From NCBI GenBank assembly GCA_902462325.1, contig CABQBF010000002.1, forward strand, positions 1 through 54,733: a DNA stretch of 54,733 nucleotides, written 5' to 3'. The translations under genes and the position numbers were made by a program. Under the pieces are notes generated by a model. That model was not told the origin of the DNA. It did not search any database and saw only the letters and a list, made by a program, of their open reading frames with translations. Source of the DNA: an uncultured Peptococcaceae bacterium. GTDB lineage: Bacteria > Bacillota > Peptococcia > Peptococcales > Peptococcaceae. This document shows, in pieces, positions 1 through 8,395 of the stretch; the first letter of the stretch is position 1; each line of letters begins with the position of its first letter.

Positions 1-60
1 TGATGTTAAACTATAATTACTATATGAGCTGCCGCATGGCATTGCTCAGGGGGTTGGTGA

Positions 61-110
61 GAGGACTAGCGGGTCATTGGTCGTGAGACGCTAGTCCTCG
101 TTTTATTTTC
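61..110 (+). terminator. Rho-independent terminator
   Basis: An 11-bp perfect stem (GAGGACTAGCG at 61-71 with CGCTAGTCCTC at 89-99) is followed by a T-rich tail on the + strand. It ends a + strand transcript that begins outside the window. Its tail overlaps the stop codon of the small minus-strand reading frame at 103-243. Confidence 0.8.
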
Positions 111-243
111 TTTTATTACGCGTTTTGCGCGAGGAACGTATATGTTCATGCCAGTCTTTCACCAGGTCAACTACAACCTGGATACTGGACAGACACAAAA
201 AGACGGTATAGGCTACATAATAAGCTGTAATCATTTCATCCAT
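103..243 (-). CDS. Possible small membrane peptide (46 aa)
   Basis: This frame starts at ATG 243 and would encode a 46-residue peptide. It has a short acidic N-terminus (MDEMITAYY), one hydrophobic stretch of about 20 residues and a strongly basic tail (RSSRKTRNKRK). That layout is typical of small single-pass membrane peptides, including type I toxins, but I recognise no family. The Shine-Dalgarno-like GGGAGG lies about 20 nt upstream, far from this ATG, which weakens the call. A + strand terminator overlaps the 3' end, so a convergent RNA from outside the window could pair with the message. Coding status is uncertain. Confidence 0.3.
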   Translation of the reverse strand: MDEMITAYYVAYTVFLCLSSIQVVVDLVKDWHEHIRSSRKTRNKRK

Positions 244-523
244 ACATACATATATACATACACGCCTCCCTTCCGTTTCTTACTTGTAAGCGTTTGGTTG
301 GGAGCAATAAATAAACAAAAAACTGCATCGCCGCGCAAGAACTCTCCAATTTACAGACTCCTTACAGGCCAAAGCATCATACAAAGCCCAGAAGATAACA
401 GCAGCCAACGGTATAACGAATCGTTACCCCATTTCAGCCATGTCACAGAATGATCCAACTGGCCTGCGGCCAGCGGACAGCTGTGGGCATCTGTCCCTAC
501 AAAGACGGATAGACAAGGGAACG

Positions 524-580
524 TGCAGATTACGGAGGAACGGGCGAAGTGTAGCAAAAAAATCCGATGGGTAGCAAAAA
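524..580 (-). repeat. Intergenic repeat, TGCTACCCATCG / TGCTACACTTCG type
   Basis: Read on the minus strand, this stretch carries TTGCTACCCATCG, then TTGCTACACTTCG, then CCGTTCCTCCGTAAT. The same modules occur on the + strand near 10649-10696 and 11290-11322. This copy lies just beyond the end of the adhesin gene. It is a dispersed non-coding repeat of unknown function. Confidence 0.7.
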
Positions 581-619
581 ATAAAAAGCAGAGGCATAAC
601 CATTTGGTTACGCCCCTGC
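574..619 (-). terminator. Terminator of the adhesin operon
   Basis: A 14-bp stem (588-601 with 606-619, one mismatched or wobble position) with a 4-nt loop is followed on the minus strand by a run of U residues. It sits about 60 nt past the adhesin stop codon. Confidence 0.85.
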
Positions 620-677
620 TTTGCTTGTTCCTGTTCACCAACGGTCAAGACCTTTGAGAACAAGGAACCTATTCAAT

Positions 678-3600
678 TTAGTTGAATTTTCTGCGAGTAA
701 CTACCAAGCCCAAGCCTGCCATCATCATTAATACCACAAATGGAATTGCGTTGTTGGCGTCGCCGGTTTTTGGCGCGTCACCCAATGGAATTGGTTGCTC
801 CATTTCTATTTCATCACCAGGAACTGTGGTTAATGGTACGTTTGGATCGTCAATTTGTACTTCTGAACCGTCCAACGGCACGTCAGAATCATCGATTGGA
901 ATTTCTGGTTCTTTTGGATCTGTTGGTTTCGTTGGTTTTTCTGGCTCTTTTGGATCCGTTGGATTCTCTGGTTCCTCTGAATCTGTACCATATTGATTGT
1001 AGAATTCATACTCAGATTTTACGCTGTCCGTCAATGTTGTCCAGTCGCCTGTTTTCATTGCTGTTTCTGTGCGCAGCGTTTTTTCTAAGTTATCGCCATA
1101 ATAAAGATAGGTTGTAATATCTGTACGCTTATAGCCGCTCTCGTTTTTCGCCGCAGCATCTTCTTCCACGTAATATTGTATGCTGCTGCCTGTCGTGGCT
1201 TTCAGATGAAAATCAATCTTACCTTCCTTTAACAACGTAAACGGAATAATATACATTTTTTCATTGTCATCATAATATACCACTTCTGCCAACTCAGCTG
1301 TGCCATTTCGATTTTCAACACTTGTCACAGCGAATTCCCACAAACCAGTTTCTTCGTTGTAGGTACCACTTTTCGGATCTAATTGAATTGGATGTTCCAT
1401 ATCATTGTTCACAATCAGCACAATAGCAGACGGTGTCGTTAAACCATCCTTAAATGTTTTGAATGCCTCTAAAGCATTTTTCTGTTCAACCAATGTCTGT
1501 TTATGCGCTACCATTGCGTCAAACATCCCTACCAGCTGATCTTCTTCAAAGGTAATGGCCGAACCGCTGGTTACTGTCGCATTTTGCGCAATTCTAGTCA
1601 ACATCGTTTCCGTTGTTGGTCGTGTAGCATCAGCTGTTTGCGTAAATTCCTCAGCCATCTGTTCTACTTCCTTCATGATACTCTGTACGGCATCAGCAAA
1701 GTTCTCCCAAATTGCAGATGGTTTTTCAATTTTATCCAATGTTATATCCACTGGCTCAATGCTAATTGCACTGCCTGTAGTGACTGCCCATTTGGCGTTT
1801 TGGCTGCCAGCCTCCGTTACAAAAAACTGATAAAAAGAAGCCGACGTACTGGTCAAGAATGTTTTCTTTTCAAACAGCTCTTGTCTTACAGTCAGATTTT
1901 CTAAAGCCGCTTTTGCACTCTTTTCCGCTCTGCTTACAGCCTCCGCCAATAATGTTTTCGTTCTCTGCTGTTCCTGACCCAATACACTGTCAGCATCTTT
2001 TATGGCCTTTACAAATAAATGGAACCCGTACTTCGTATTGCTATCATTTTTGTTCGTCTTTTTGATTACGGAAAAAGCACCCATCGGTGCAACATCCAGC
2101 ACGTCTTTCACATTTACAATATCAATTTGCAAATTGCCATCTTTGTCAGTTGTACTGCCATAGTAAGCCGTAAAGCCATCGATCGGCGTTTCTATTACAG
2201 TATAAACATAGGGCTTACCTTTTTCATCCACTTGCGGCAGATTATCAAAGCAATACTTCCAATCAAAAGCTAAAGATGTGGTTGTGGTTGCCTGCAGTAT
2301 GTTATTGCGATACAAGGTTAGGGTAATCGCCGAATCGGTGGTGCCGCCCACCCAAGACTTTTCTCCGAACACGCGGAATCGGTTATTTTCCAAACTGTTT
2401 TCCACCGTACCCAGTTTAGCAATATTGTCCTTCAAAGCATAGGCCTTTAACAGCTCACCGTCTTTGTCAACCTCTACTACTTTGTTTTCACCATCGACTT
2501 GTATCAACTTCAGATATTTATCCGCCATTGGTACATAGCCAGCAGGCGCCTGTTCCGACAGCGTATACAGCACATTATACTGCAACGCGCCGTTGGTCGT
2601 GGCATAAATGCTGCCCTGACGCTGCAATGTGATTTGCTCACCGCCAGCAGATTCTTCCGCAGTTAAGGTAAATATCGCTGCATGGTCGTCGTCTTCTGGC
2701 AACGTGGTATCATACTTGCCGCCGATGTAGTCCTTCACCAGCTGGATACCTGCCCGTTGCAGCGTGTTCGTTGCCGTCACCGTACAGACAAAATCGTTGC
2801 TTTCCATGGTATCTTCATCGGTTTCTAACAAAGCTGCTAATGTTTTCAGCAAGCTTACCTTTTCATCGGTTTTCCAAACAGTTTCATCACCGTCAACCTC
2901 ATAAGACACGGTATAACCTTCTGGCACTTCTTCGGAAATATAGTAGGTGATTTCTTTACCATTACTATATTTCGGAAACGCTTCGATGCCTGATTGCCAA
3001 TCGCCTTCACGCTTGACAACGATTTGCTTCGTGCTTACAACTTCATTACCCACTTTTCCAGTAACTGTGAACTGTACTTGACCAGGACGATTTTTTACCA
3101 CAGTTTCATCGCCAGACCATTCTTTTTTTAGTTGCAGCTTTACAACCTCTGTTGTATGGGTGTTGGTGATATTAATTTTATCTTTCATTTCTTTAGTATA
3201 GCTGAAGTTATAGCCATTTACGTTTTCTTCACTTATCGTATACTCAATTTCTGTCCCATCATCAGCATATTTCGGCAAATTTGTAAAGCAATAGGTCCAA
3301 TTACCCGCAGCATCAGGTGTTATTTCTTTTGTATCAACTATTGTTTCGCCGTTCATCAGCTTGACAGTGATACTTTCAGGGCGTTTTCCATCCTGATTAT
3401 TATTGTCGATCCATGTTTTGGTACCGGAAATGCTTGTTTTTGTCTTGGAATTCTTAACTGTTAAAACATTACCAGCATAGCTGGCTGCAGAGTTGCTATC
3501 TAATGTTAGAGTTAATGTTCCGCTAGTATCTTTCTGAATGGTAAACTGAATCGGTTCTTCCAACTGCAGATAAACCTTCTCGTTGCTATCCACACTGGGA

Positions 3601-5249
3601 GCCTCGGTTTCAGTTAATTGATAGTATCCGGCAACTAAATCGTTAAACTGAATTTCTCCCTCTGCATTGGTGGTATACTCTCCGCCAATTTGTTGATACG
3701 TCGTAGCATTTTCTGCCGCCTTATATTCTAGCTTAAACTTTGCTCCGGAAAGCGCTTTTTCTTCGTTATCTGCATCCACTTTTTTCAAGGCAAGCTGGAA
3801 ACTGTTTTGCTCTGTCGGCTCATTATAGACCGTCACTTCTCCATCTTTTACCGTAAGGTTACTCTCAGTTTTCTGATAACCTTCCGGCGCAGTCACTTCT
3901 TTGAAATACAGCGAGTCTCCGCTTTCCAAGGCGTTATCCATATAAACAACAATTTTTCCATCAGCGTCAGTAGTCAGATTGTCATAAATTTTTTCTTCTG
4001 TGCCATTACTGTGTTTCCATAATTCAAATTTAGCCCCTGCTAATGGTACTGTTGTGTTTTCATCATTGATTTTCGCGTATTTCACCAATTCAACAGCTTT
4101 CGTGAGGTCGGCTACATTAAATTGAGCAGAAGCGCTGACCGGCGTATCGCCCTCTGCAATACCGACAAAGCATTGGGCTGTGTCACGTCCACCTTGCGGC
4201 TCATAGAAATATACGCCTCTAGCAAGATGCTGTGTGCCGCTGACGTTGATTGTAATTGTTGCATCCTTGGCAACATTGCTCAAATTCAATGTAAAGACAG
4301 ATTTTCCTACCATATCGGTTGGGGACACTGACGCTGTGTGTCTTTGCCCATCTGTTGCAGTGATCTGGATATTATCCTGATTACCCACCGCAGTATTTAG
4401 CTTCACCGTCACAGTTACATCATAAGTACCGCTTCCCGTTTTGTAGGCGTCATACTTCACCTTACTAATGACAATATTGCTGGCATTTGTTTCAGGAACA
4501 GGGGTAAGATGAATTAAATAGTCATAAATCGCTTTAATATTTTCCCCTACCTTAGCATATGTTATATCTCCCTCATTTACTCCACGGTAACTTCGAATTG
4601 GGTTTAACACAGAACCGATTCCACCAGGACCAGTTTCGAAAGGATTGCCATGTGTGTTCGAATACTTAACTGTTTCCCCGTTTGCAAAATGCCAAATTGC
4701 AAATTGAGTGGCTGTTAAAAGTTGACCAACATCAATATCCTTACCATTGTAAAAAGCATCATTAAACGTTACACCTGCCTTCCTCATTTTGTCTACCATT
4801 GTTTGTGCATCAACAAAAGGATACGCAACTGCTGTAATTGCCCTAATATGTTTTGCAGCATCTTCTTTATAATAGTCTGCGTCTTCTAAATTTAACCGCC
4901 TATACATGGTGCCAGGTATTGCAGGTGTATCATAGTCACAGCAATAGGTCACTTCATAATTACTACTCCCCAAAGCATAATCTTTAGGCTGTAGGCTCCC
5001 GCTATTCTTCGCAGAATTCATTAAGATATATATTGCAGGTACATAACCGTTATTGTACATATGTGGGCTACGTTGATAATAAGGATAGTACGAATGATTT
5101 TGGTACACATATGGACTGTCGGAAGCATTGCCTGCCGCTTCCGCTACACTATTTCCAGCCAGAATATTGCTGGGCATGAAGCTGGTGAACAAAAAGGTCA
5201 ACAAAACTACCCAAGCCATCCATTTTTTCTTTTTAAGGAAATAAGTCAA
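678..5249 (-). CDS. Thioester-domain, Cna-B repeat surface adhesin
   Basis: This is a 1523-aa secreted surface protein, probably an adhesin. The start is TTG at 5249, because AGGAGG lies 8 nt upstream; a GTG 18 codons earlier has no such site. A basic, hydrophobic signal peptide ends near AEA-AG. An N-terminal thioester (TQXA) domain follows, with Cys 103/104 (TYCCDY) and Gln 182 (TATQFAIW) as the likely cross-linking pair. Then come SpaA/Cna-B-type domains, for example VELVKYAK...KEVTAPEGY and ISGTKTWIDNNNQDGKRP. Within the last third is a long helical, charged insertion of roughly 170 residues. The tail is a Pro/Asp-rich spacer, a sorting-like DAPKTGD, a hydrophobic stretch and RRKFN. APKTG replaces LPxTG, so anchoring by a sortase is inferred. 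It is co-transcribed with the small gene upstream. Confidence 0.93.
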   Translation of the reverse strand: MTYFLKKKKWMAWVVLLTFLFTSFMPSNILAGNSVAEAAGNASDSPYVYQNHSYYPYYQRSPHMYNNGYVPAIYILMNSAKNSGSLQPKDYALGSSNYEVTYCCDYDTPAIPGTMYRRLNLEDADYYKEDAAKHIRAITAVAYPFVDAQTMVDKMRKAGVTFNDAFYNGKDIDVGQLLTATQFAIWHFANGETVKYSNTHGNPFETGPGGIGSVLNPIRSYRGVNEGDITYAKVGENIKAIYDYLIHLTPVPETNASNIVISKVKYDAYKTGSGTYDVTVTVKLNTAVGNQDNIQITATDGQRHTASVSPTDMVGKSVFTLNLSNVAKDATITINVSGTQHLARGVYFYEPQGGRDTAQCFVGIAEGDTPVSASAQFNVADLTKAVELVKYAKINDENTTVPLAGAKFELWKHSNGTEEKIYDNLTTDADGKIVVYMDNALESGDSLYFKEVTAPEGYQKTESNLTVKDGEVTVYNEPTEQNSFQLALKKVDADNEEKALSGAKFKLEYKAAENATTYQQIGGEYTTNAEGEIQFNDLVAGYYQLTETEAPSVDSNEKVYLQLEEPIQFTIQKDTSGTLTLTLDSNSAASYAGNVLTVKNSKTKTSISGTKTWIDNNNQDGKRPESITVKLMNGETIVDTKEITPDAAGNWTYCFTNLPKYADDGTEIEYTISEENVNGYNFSYTKEMKDKINITNTHTTEVVKLQLKKEWSGDETVVKNRPGQVQFTVTGKVGNEVVSTKQIVVKREGDWQSGIEAFPKYSNGKEITYYISEEVPEGYTVSYEVDGDETVWKTDEKVSLLKTLAALLETDEDTMESNDFVCTVTATNTLQRAGIQLVKDYIGGKYDTTLPEDDDHAAIFTLTAEESAGGEQITLQRQGSIYATTNGALQYNVLYTLSEQAPAGYVPMADKYLKLIQVDGENKVVEVDKDGELLKAYALKDNIAKLGTVENSLENNRFRVFGEKSWVGGTTDSAITLTLYRNNILQATTTTSLAFDWKYCFDNLPQVDEKGKPYVYTVIETPIDGFTAYYGSTTDKDGNLQIDIVNVKDVLDVAPMGAFSVIKKTNKNDSNTKYGFHLFVKAIKDADSVLGQEQQRTKTLLAEAVSRAEKSAKAALENLTVRQELFEKKTFLTSTSASFYQFFVTEAGSQNAKWAVTTGSAISIEPVDITLDKIEKPSAIWENFADAVQSIMKEVEQMAEEFTQTADATRPTTETMLTRIAQNATVTSGSAITFEEDQLVGMFDAMVAHKQTLVEQKNALEAFKTFKDGLTTPSAIVLIVNNDMEHPIQLDPKSGTYNEETGLWEFAVTSVENRNGTAELAEVVYYDDNEKMYIIPFTLLKEGKIDFHLKATTGSSIQYYVEEDAAAKNESGYKRTDITTYLYYGDNLEKTLRTETAMKTGDWTTLTDSVKSEYEFYNQYGTDSEEPENPTDPKEPEKPTKPTDPKEPEIPIDDSDVPLDGSEVQIDDPNVPLTTVPGDEIEMEQPIPLGDAPKTGDANNAIPFVVLMMMAGLGLVVTRRKFN

Positions 5250-5342
5250 AATTTTTTCCTCCTTTCTTTTAAAACTCTTTTTCCTCGTCGTTCTGCTTTG
5301 CACAGAACGGTTTCTATAGTTCTTCTGTTTGTGCTCTTTGGC

Positions 5343-5359
5343 ATTGAAAATGCGGTTGC
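5343..5359. repeat. 17-bp direct repeat, copy 1
   Basis: ATTGAAAATGCGGTTGC occurs here, between the two adhesin-operon genes, and again at 6228-6244 upstream of their promoter. The two copies flank the 159-aa gene and its promoter in the same orientation, as would be left by a duplication or insertion. Confidence 0.6.
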
Positions 5360-5374
5360 TGCTCTCTGTGGAGC

Positions 5375-5854
5375 TTAGCCTACATCAACCGCTTCACTGA
5401 CTGTTTTCTGGTCACAGAGTTCCGGCTGGGGCAGCGCACTGTCTAACAGCTTAATAAACTCCAATGTGCTGCGAAAAGGCATCTCTGCTTTCTCATCAGT
5501 CCAACTGAGCTTTCCCTGCCAGCTGGCTCCCTGCCTGAAGAGCACTTTTACTTTGAAAGTGGCGATTGCTTCCTGATTTGGCTTCGGCAGCAGCTCTTGT
5601 GCGATACTGGCTCGTTCCGGTGCTTTGGGCCTTTTATAGAACCGTCGGCTGCGGACTGACGCTTGGGGGCAATCCATTTGATCCATCATATCTTCCATGA
5701 GCAGAAGCAGTCTGGTCAGGTTTCCGAAAGCAATCTCCTCGCCGTAATACCGGTTGTAAAAGGTGCCCTGCGGATTTTTGTCCTGATAACTGTAAACGCG
5801 AATCATGCTGGTTCTCATGTCCTCAGGCACCACTTTCAGTGAAGCAATTGACAT
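5375..5854 (-). CDS. Adhesin-operon leader protein of unknown function (159 aa)
   Basis: This is a soluble 159-aa protein with no signal peptide or membrane segment. The start is ATG 5854, four bases after AGGAGGTGA; an in-frame start 18 codons earlier lacks a ribosome site. I know of no named family, though I recall similar proteins beside Cna-B adhesins in gut clostridia. Two halves look alike. The first has YSYQDKNPQGTFYN, then FGNLTRLLLLMEDMMD. The second has VKVLFRQGASWQGKLSW, then FRSTLEFIKLLDSAL. Each pairs a beta-rich part with an amphipathic helix, which suggests an internal duplication. It precedes the adhesin by about 125 nt in the same transcript. A role in regulating or exporting the adhesin is inference only. 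Confidence 0.85.
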   Translation of the reverse strand: MSIASLKVVPEDMRTSMIRVYSYQDKNPQGTFYNRYYGEEIAFGNLTRLLLLMEDMMDQMDCPQASVRSRRFYKRPKAPERASIAQELLPKPNQEAIATFKVKVLFRQGASWQGKLSWTDEKAEMPFRSTLEFIKLLDSALPQPELCDQKTVSEAVDVG

Positions 5855-5879
5855 AGGTTCACCTCCTGCTTTTTGGCTT

Positions 5880-5967
5880 CCGGCACCAAATAACTGTTGC
5901 CGGTTCAACCATCATTTTCTGTAACAGCAATTTCTTGTTCGGGTTGTCAGATCTTTTGCTTGAACAA
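5880..5967 (-). promoter_or_regulatory. Structured 5' leader of the adhesin operon
   Basis: The leader between promoter and start is about 150 nt long. It holds two short inverted repeats: TTGTTC/GAACAA (5935-5940 with 5962-5967) and CCGGCA/TGCCGG (5880-5885 with 5898-5903), the latter ending about 14 nt before the Shine-Dalgarno. It does not match the cyclic-di-GMP (GEMM) riboswitch core. Its function is unknown. Confidence 0.4.
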
Positions 5968-6008
5968 ATGGTTTCATCTCCACAACTTTCCATCCATGTT
6001 ACGTTGCT

Positions 6009-6041
6009 ATTATAACGAGCAGTGGTTACACTTTGGTTACA
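6009..6041 (-). promoter_or_regulatory. Adhesin operon promoter with WalR-like box
   Basis: A perfect -10 (TATAAT, 6014-6009) has no good -35. Instead TGTAAC-CAAAG-TGTAAC occupies 6041-6025, ending 10 nt upstream of the -10. Two TGTWAH half-sites spaced by 5 nt are the published WalR (YycF) consensus, and the placement over the -35 region is that of an OmpR-family activator. A near-identical box lies at 13297-13313. Confidence 0.6.
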
Positions 6042-6390
6042 TTTTCAAGTTTTTTCTGTACAAAAATTAAAATATTTTTTCGCTTTTGAAATGTTTTTGT
6101 TATAGTTTTTATATCATTTTATTTATGTATTGTTTTGATTTTGCAAAATATTTGCTTAACCAAGCCTGTTTTAAACATTTGCACAGGATGCCCGCTTATG
6201 TGGTCATTCGTTGCTTTGCTGCATGATATTGAAAATGCGGTTGCAAAAGGAGGGGGGGGAGAATAGATAAGTTTTTGTTATGAGATTTATGTAAATTTCA
6301 TTCTTTGGAGGATGCTTCGGCTGCGGCTTAGCGTGGCAAAAACGGTACGCTGTCATTTTTTACCTTCGTTCAGTAAGGCAGGAACAGCAA
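6042..6390. other. AT-rich gene-free stretch
   Basis: No credible gene is visible. It contains the second copy of the 17-bp repeat (6228-6244), a purine run (AAAGGAGGGGGGGAG near 6247) with no following reading frame, and a weak AGCGT/ACGCT hairpin near 6333-6354. Confidence 0.6.
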
Positions 6391-6430
6391 AAAAATAAAC
6401 ACTCCGCGCCATATAACACGGAGTGTTTAT
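6391..6430 (-). terminator. glyA terminator
   Basis: A 12-bp perfect stem (ATAAACACTCCG 6395-6406 with 6419-6430) is followed on the minus strand by a U-run. It lies about 57 nt after the glyA stop. Confidence 0.85.
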
Positions 6431-6486
6431 CACCAAATTTTCATTTTTCAAGGTTCGATTTTCCGTTATGCTGTTCCAGCGGCCAG

Positions 6487-7728
6487 TTAGTCCGCATACA
6501 GTGGGAAACGGTCGGTCAACGATTTTACCATTGCTTTTGCTGCTTCTTGGTCTTTTTTCAGCAGTACGGTTTCAAAGATAGCGGCGATTTCTTTCATTTC
6601 TGCTTCTTTCATGCCGCGGGAGGTAACGGCTGGCGTTCCTACGCGGATACCGCTGGTAACAAAGGGACTTTCGGTTTCAAAGGGAATGGTGTTCTTGTTG
6701 ACGGTTACATTGGCGTCATCCAGCATTTTTTCTGCTTCTTTGCCGGTTAAGCCTTTGGATTTTACGTCAATCAGCATCAAATGATTGTCGGTGCCGCCGG
6801 ATACCAGACGGAAGCCCTGATCCTGCAGGCCGGCTGCCAATGCCTGGGCGTTGGCTACAATCTGTTTCTGATAGGCTTTGAATTCAGGCTGCAGCGCTTC
6901 GTGGAAGCATACTGCTTTGGCTGCGATGACATGCATCAACGGGCCGCCCTGAATGCCGGGGAAAATAGCCTTGTCAATCTGTTTTGCGTATTCTTCTTTG
7001 CATAAAATCAGACCGCCTCTTGGCCCTCTCAGGGTTTTATGGGTGGTGGTGGTTACAAAGTCGGCGTATTCTACTGGATTTGGATGCAGCCCAGCGGCAA
7101 CCAGACCGGCGATATGGGCCATATCCACCATCAGATAAGCGCCTACTGCATCGGCGATTTCCCGGAATTTTTTGAAATCTAAAATACGGGGATAGGCGCT
7201 GGCGCCGGCAACGATTAATTTGGGTTTTACTTCTTTGGCGCGGGCCAGAACTTTATCGTAGTCGATAACTTCGGTGCCTTCTTCTACGCCGTACTCCTGG
7301 AAATTAAAATATTTACCGGAGATATTAACTGGGCTCCCATGAGACAGATGACCGCCATGGCTCAAATTCATGCCCAACACGGTATCGCCGGGCTGCAGCA
7401 TGGCAAAGTATACGGCGGTATTAGCGTTGGCGCCGGAATGGGGCTGTACGTTGGCATGTTCTGCGCCGAACAATTTTTTTACGCGGTCTCTCGCTAAATT
7501 TTCTACAATGTCCACAAATTCGCAGCCGCCATAATACCGTTTGCCCGGATAGCCTTCCGCGTATTTGTTGGTGAGTACGCTGCCCTGGGCAGCCATCACT
7601 GCCGGGCTGACAAAGTTTTCAGAAGCAATTAATTCAATTTTGGTGTTCTGTCTGTTTTTTTCCAGAAAAATGGCTTCTGCTACTTCTGCATCTACTGGCT
7701 GCACCAGTTCTTTGATGTAGTCAATCAT
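6487..7728 (-). CDS. glyA: Serine hydroxymethyltransferase
   Basis: This cytosolic PLP enzyme interconverts serine and glycine, giving 5,10-methylene-THF for one-carbon metabolism. The 413-aa length is normal for the family. The PLP lysine is Lys231 in TTTTHKTLRGPRGG; IELIASENFVS and KRYYGG near the N-terminus are also diagnostic. The start ATG at 7728 follows GAGAGGT. It is the last gene of a minus-strand run (ywlC, ywlE, ywlG-like and rpiB upstream), an order seen in many Bacillota. A gap of 120 nt to the preceding gene could hold its own promoter. Its terminator is at 6391-6430. Confidence 0.97.
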   Translation of the reverse strand: MIDYIKELVQPVDAEVAEAIFLEKNRQNTKIELIASENFVSPAVMAAQGSVLTNKYAEGYPGKRYYGGCEFVDIVENLARDRVKKLFGAEHANVQPHSGANANTAVYFAMLQPGDTVLGMNLSHGGHLSHGSPVNISGKYFNFQEYGVEEGTEVIDYDKVLARAKEVKPKLIVAGASAYPRILDFKKFREIADAVGAYLMVDMAHIAGLVAAGLHPNPVEYADFVTTTTHKTLRGPRGGLILCKEEYAKQIDKAIFPGIQGGPLMHVIAAKAVCFHEALQPEFKAYQKQIVANAQALAAGLQDQGFRLVSGGTDNHLMLIDVKSKGLTGKEAEKMLDDANVTVNKNTIPFETESPFVTSGIRVGTPAVTSRGMKEAEMKEIAAIFETVLLKKDQEAAKAMVKSLTDRFPLYAD

Positions 7729-7769
7729 CTCATTAACCTCTCAGTCTTTATAAATTTTTCTTTTTTATT

Positions 7770-7819
7770 GCTATAGCTTCCGCTATAACCAGCACTTTAT
7801 AAAATGATTGTTATCCACA
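7770..7819. other. Small hairpin and a single DnaA-box sequence
   Basis: The glyA/ywlG-like gap holds GCTATAGC and GCTATAAC (7770-7777 and 7782-7789), which can pair with one mismatch but lack a U-run in either direction. It also holds one exact TTATCCACA (7811-7819). One DnaA box alone is not evidence for an origin. Confidence 0.4.
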
Positions 7820-7848
7820 ACCATTTTCGCATATTCTAGGCAAACTTT

Positions 7849-8394
7849 TTATAAGGTATATTTTGCCCGTTCGCCGCCAATCAGCTTCGGTCTGCTTGCC
7901 GCCGCTGTCAATCGGGCGTTGCCAATAGATTTTACGCTGAGCCGTTTTGGCACAGCCACCGGGCGCAGGTGCATGCCAATCAGGGTTTCGCCGATATCCA
8001 GTCCGCCGTGGGCCTGGATGCTTTCCACCATGACAGGGTCTGCTTTATGACGGTAAGCGTAGCTGCCCATGGAGCCGCCGGCATGAATTTGCGGCACAAC
8101 GGTGACTTCTGTTAGATTATATTTTTCCATCACTTCTCGGTCTACTACCAGCGCTCTGTTTAGATGTTCGCAGCACTGAAAAGCCAAGTACAAGCCTTTT
8201 TCTTCTGCCATAGGCGCTAACACTTCATACAAGGCAGCGGCGATATCCGGCTGGCTGTCTTTTCCGATGCGGCCGCCGTGAACTTCGCTGGTACTGCAAC
8301 CGATGACGACAATCTGTCCCGGTTTTAAATTGGCTATTTCTAAATATTCGCTGAACGCCTGCTGCATTTGCTGTCCAATTTCCTGTAATTCCAT
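7849..8394 (-). CDS. TIGR01440/YwlG family protein
   Basis: This is a 181-aa cytosolic protein of the conserved YwlG (DUF436, TIGR01440) family, whose biochemical role is not established. Family marks include VIGCSTSEVHGGRIG near residue 30, FQCCEHLNRALVV and GGSMGSYAYRHK. The start is ATG 8394, eight bases after GAGGTG; in-frame upstream methionines fall inside rpiB and lack a site. It follows rpiB with no gap (the rpiB stop is at 8396), so the two are surely co-transcribed, as in many Firmicutes where it sits between glyA and rpiB. Confidence 0.9.
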   Translation of the reverse strand: MELQEIGQQMQQAFSEYLEIANLKPGQIVVIGCSTSEVHGGRIGKDSQPDIAAALYEVLAPMAEEKGLYLAFQCCEHLNRALVVDREVMEKYNLTEVTVVPQIHAGGSMGSYAYRHKADPVMVESIQAHGGLDIGETLIGMHLRPVAVPKRLSVKSIGNARLTAAASRPKLIGGERAKYTL

Positions 8395-8395
8395 T

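Noticed and set aside
5855..6008. Cyclic-di-GMP riboswitch in the adhesin leader
   Set aside because: The leader lacks the conserved GEMM core and tetraloop-receptor sequences; only short unrelated hairpins are present.
7770..7789. Terminator between the YwlG-like gene and glyA
   Set aside because: The stem is followed by A residues, not U, on the strand being transcribed.
7811..7819. DnaA box TTATCCACA as part of oriC
   Set aside because: Only one exact box here; another at 39772-39780 lies inside a gene. No cluster, AT-rich unwinding element or dnaA gene is nearby.
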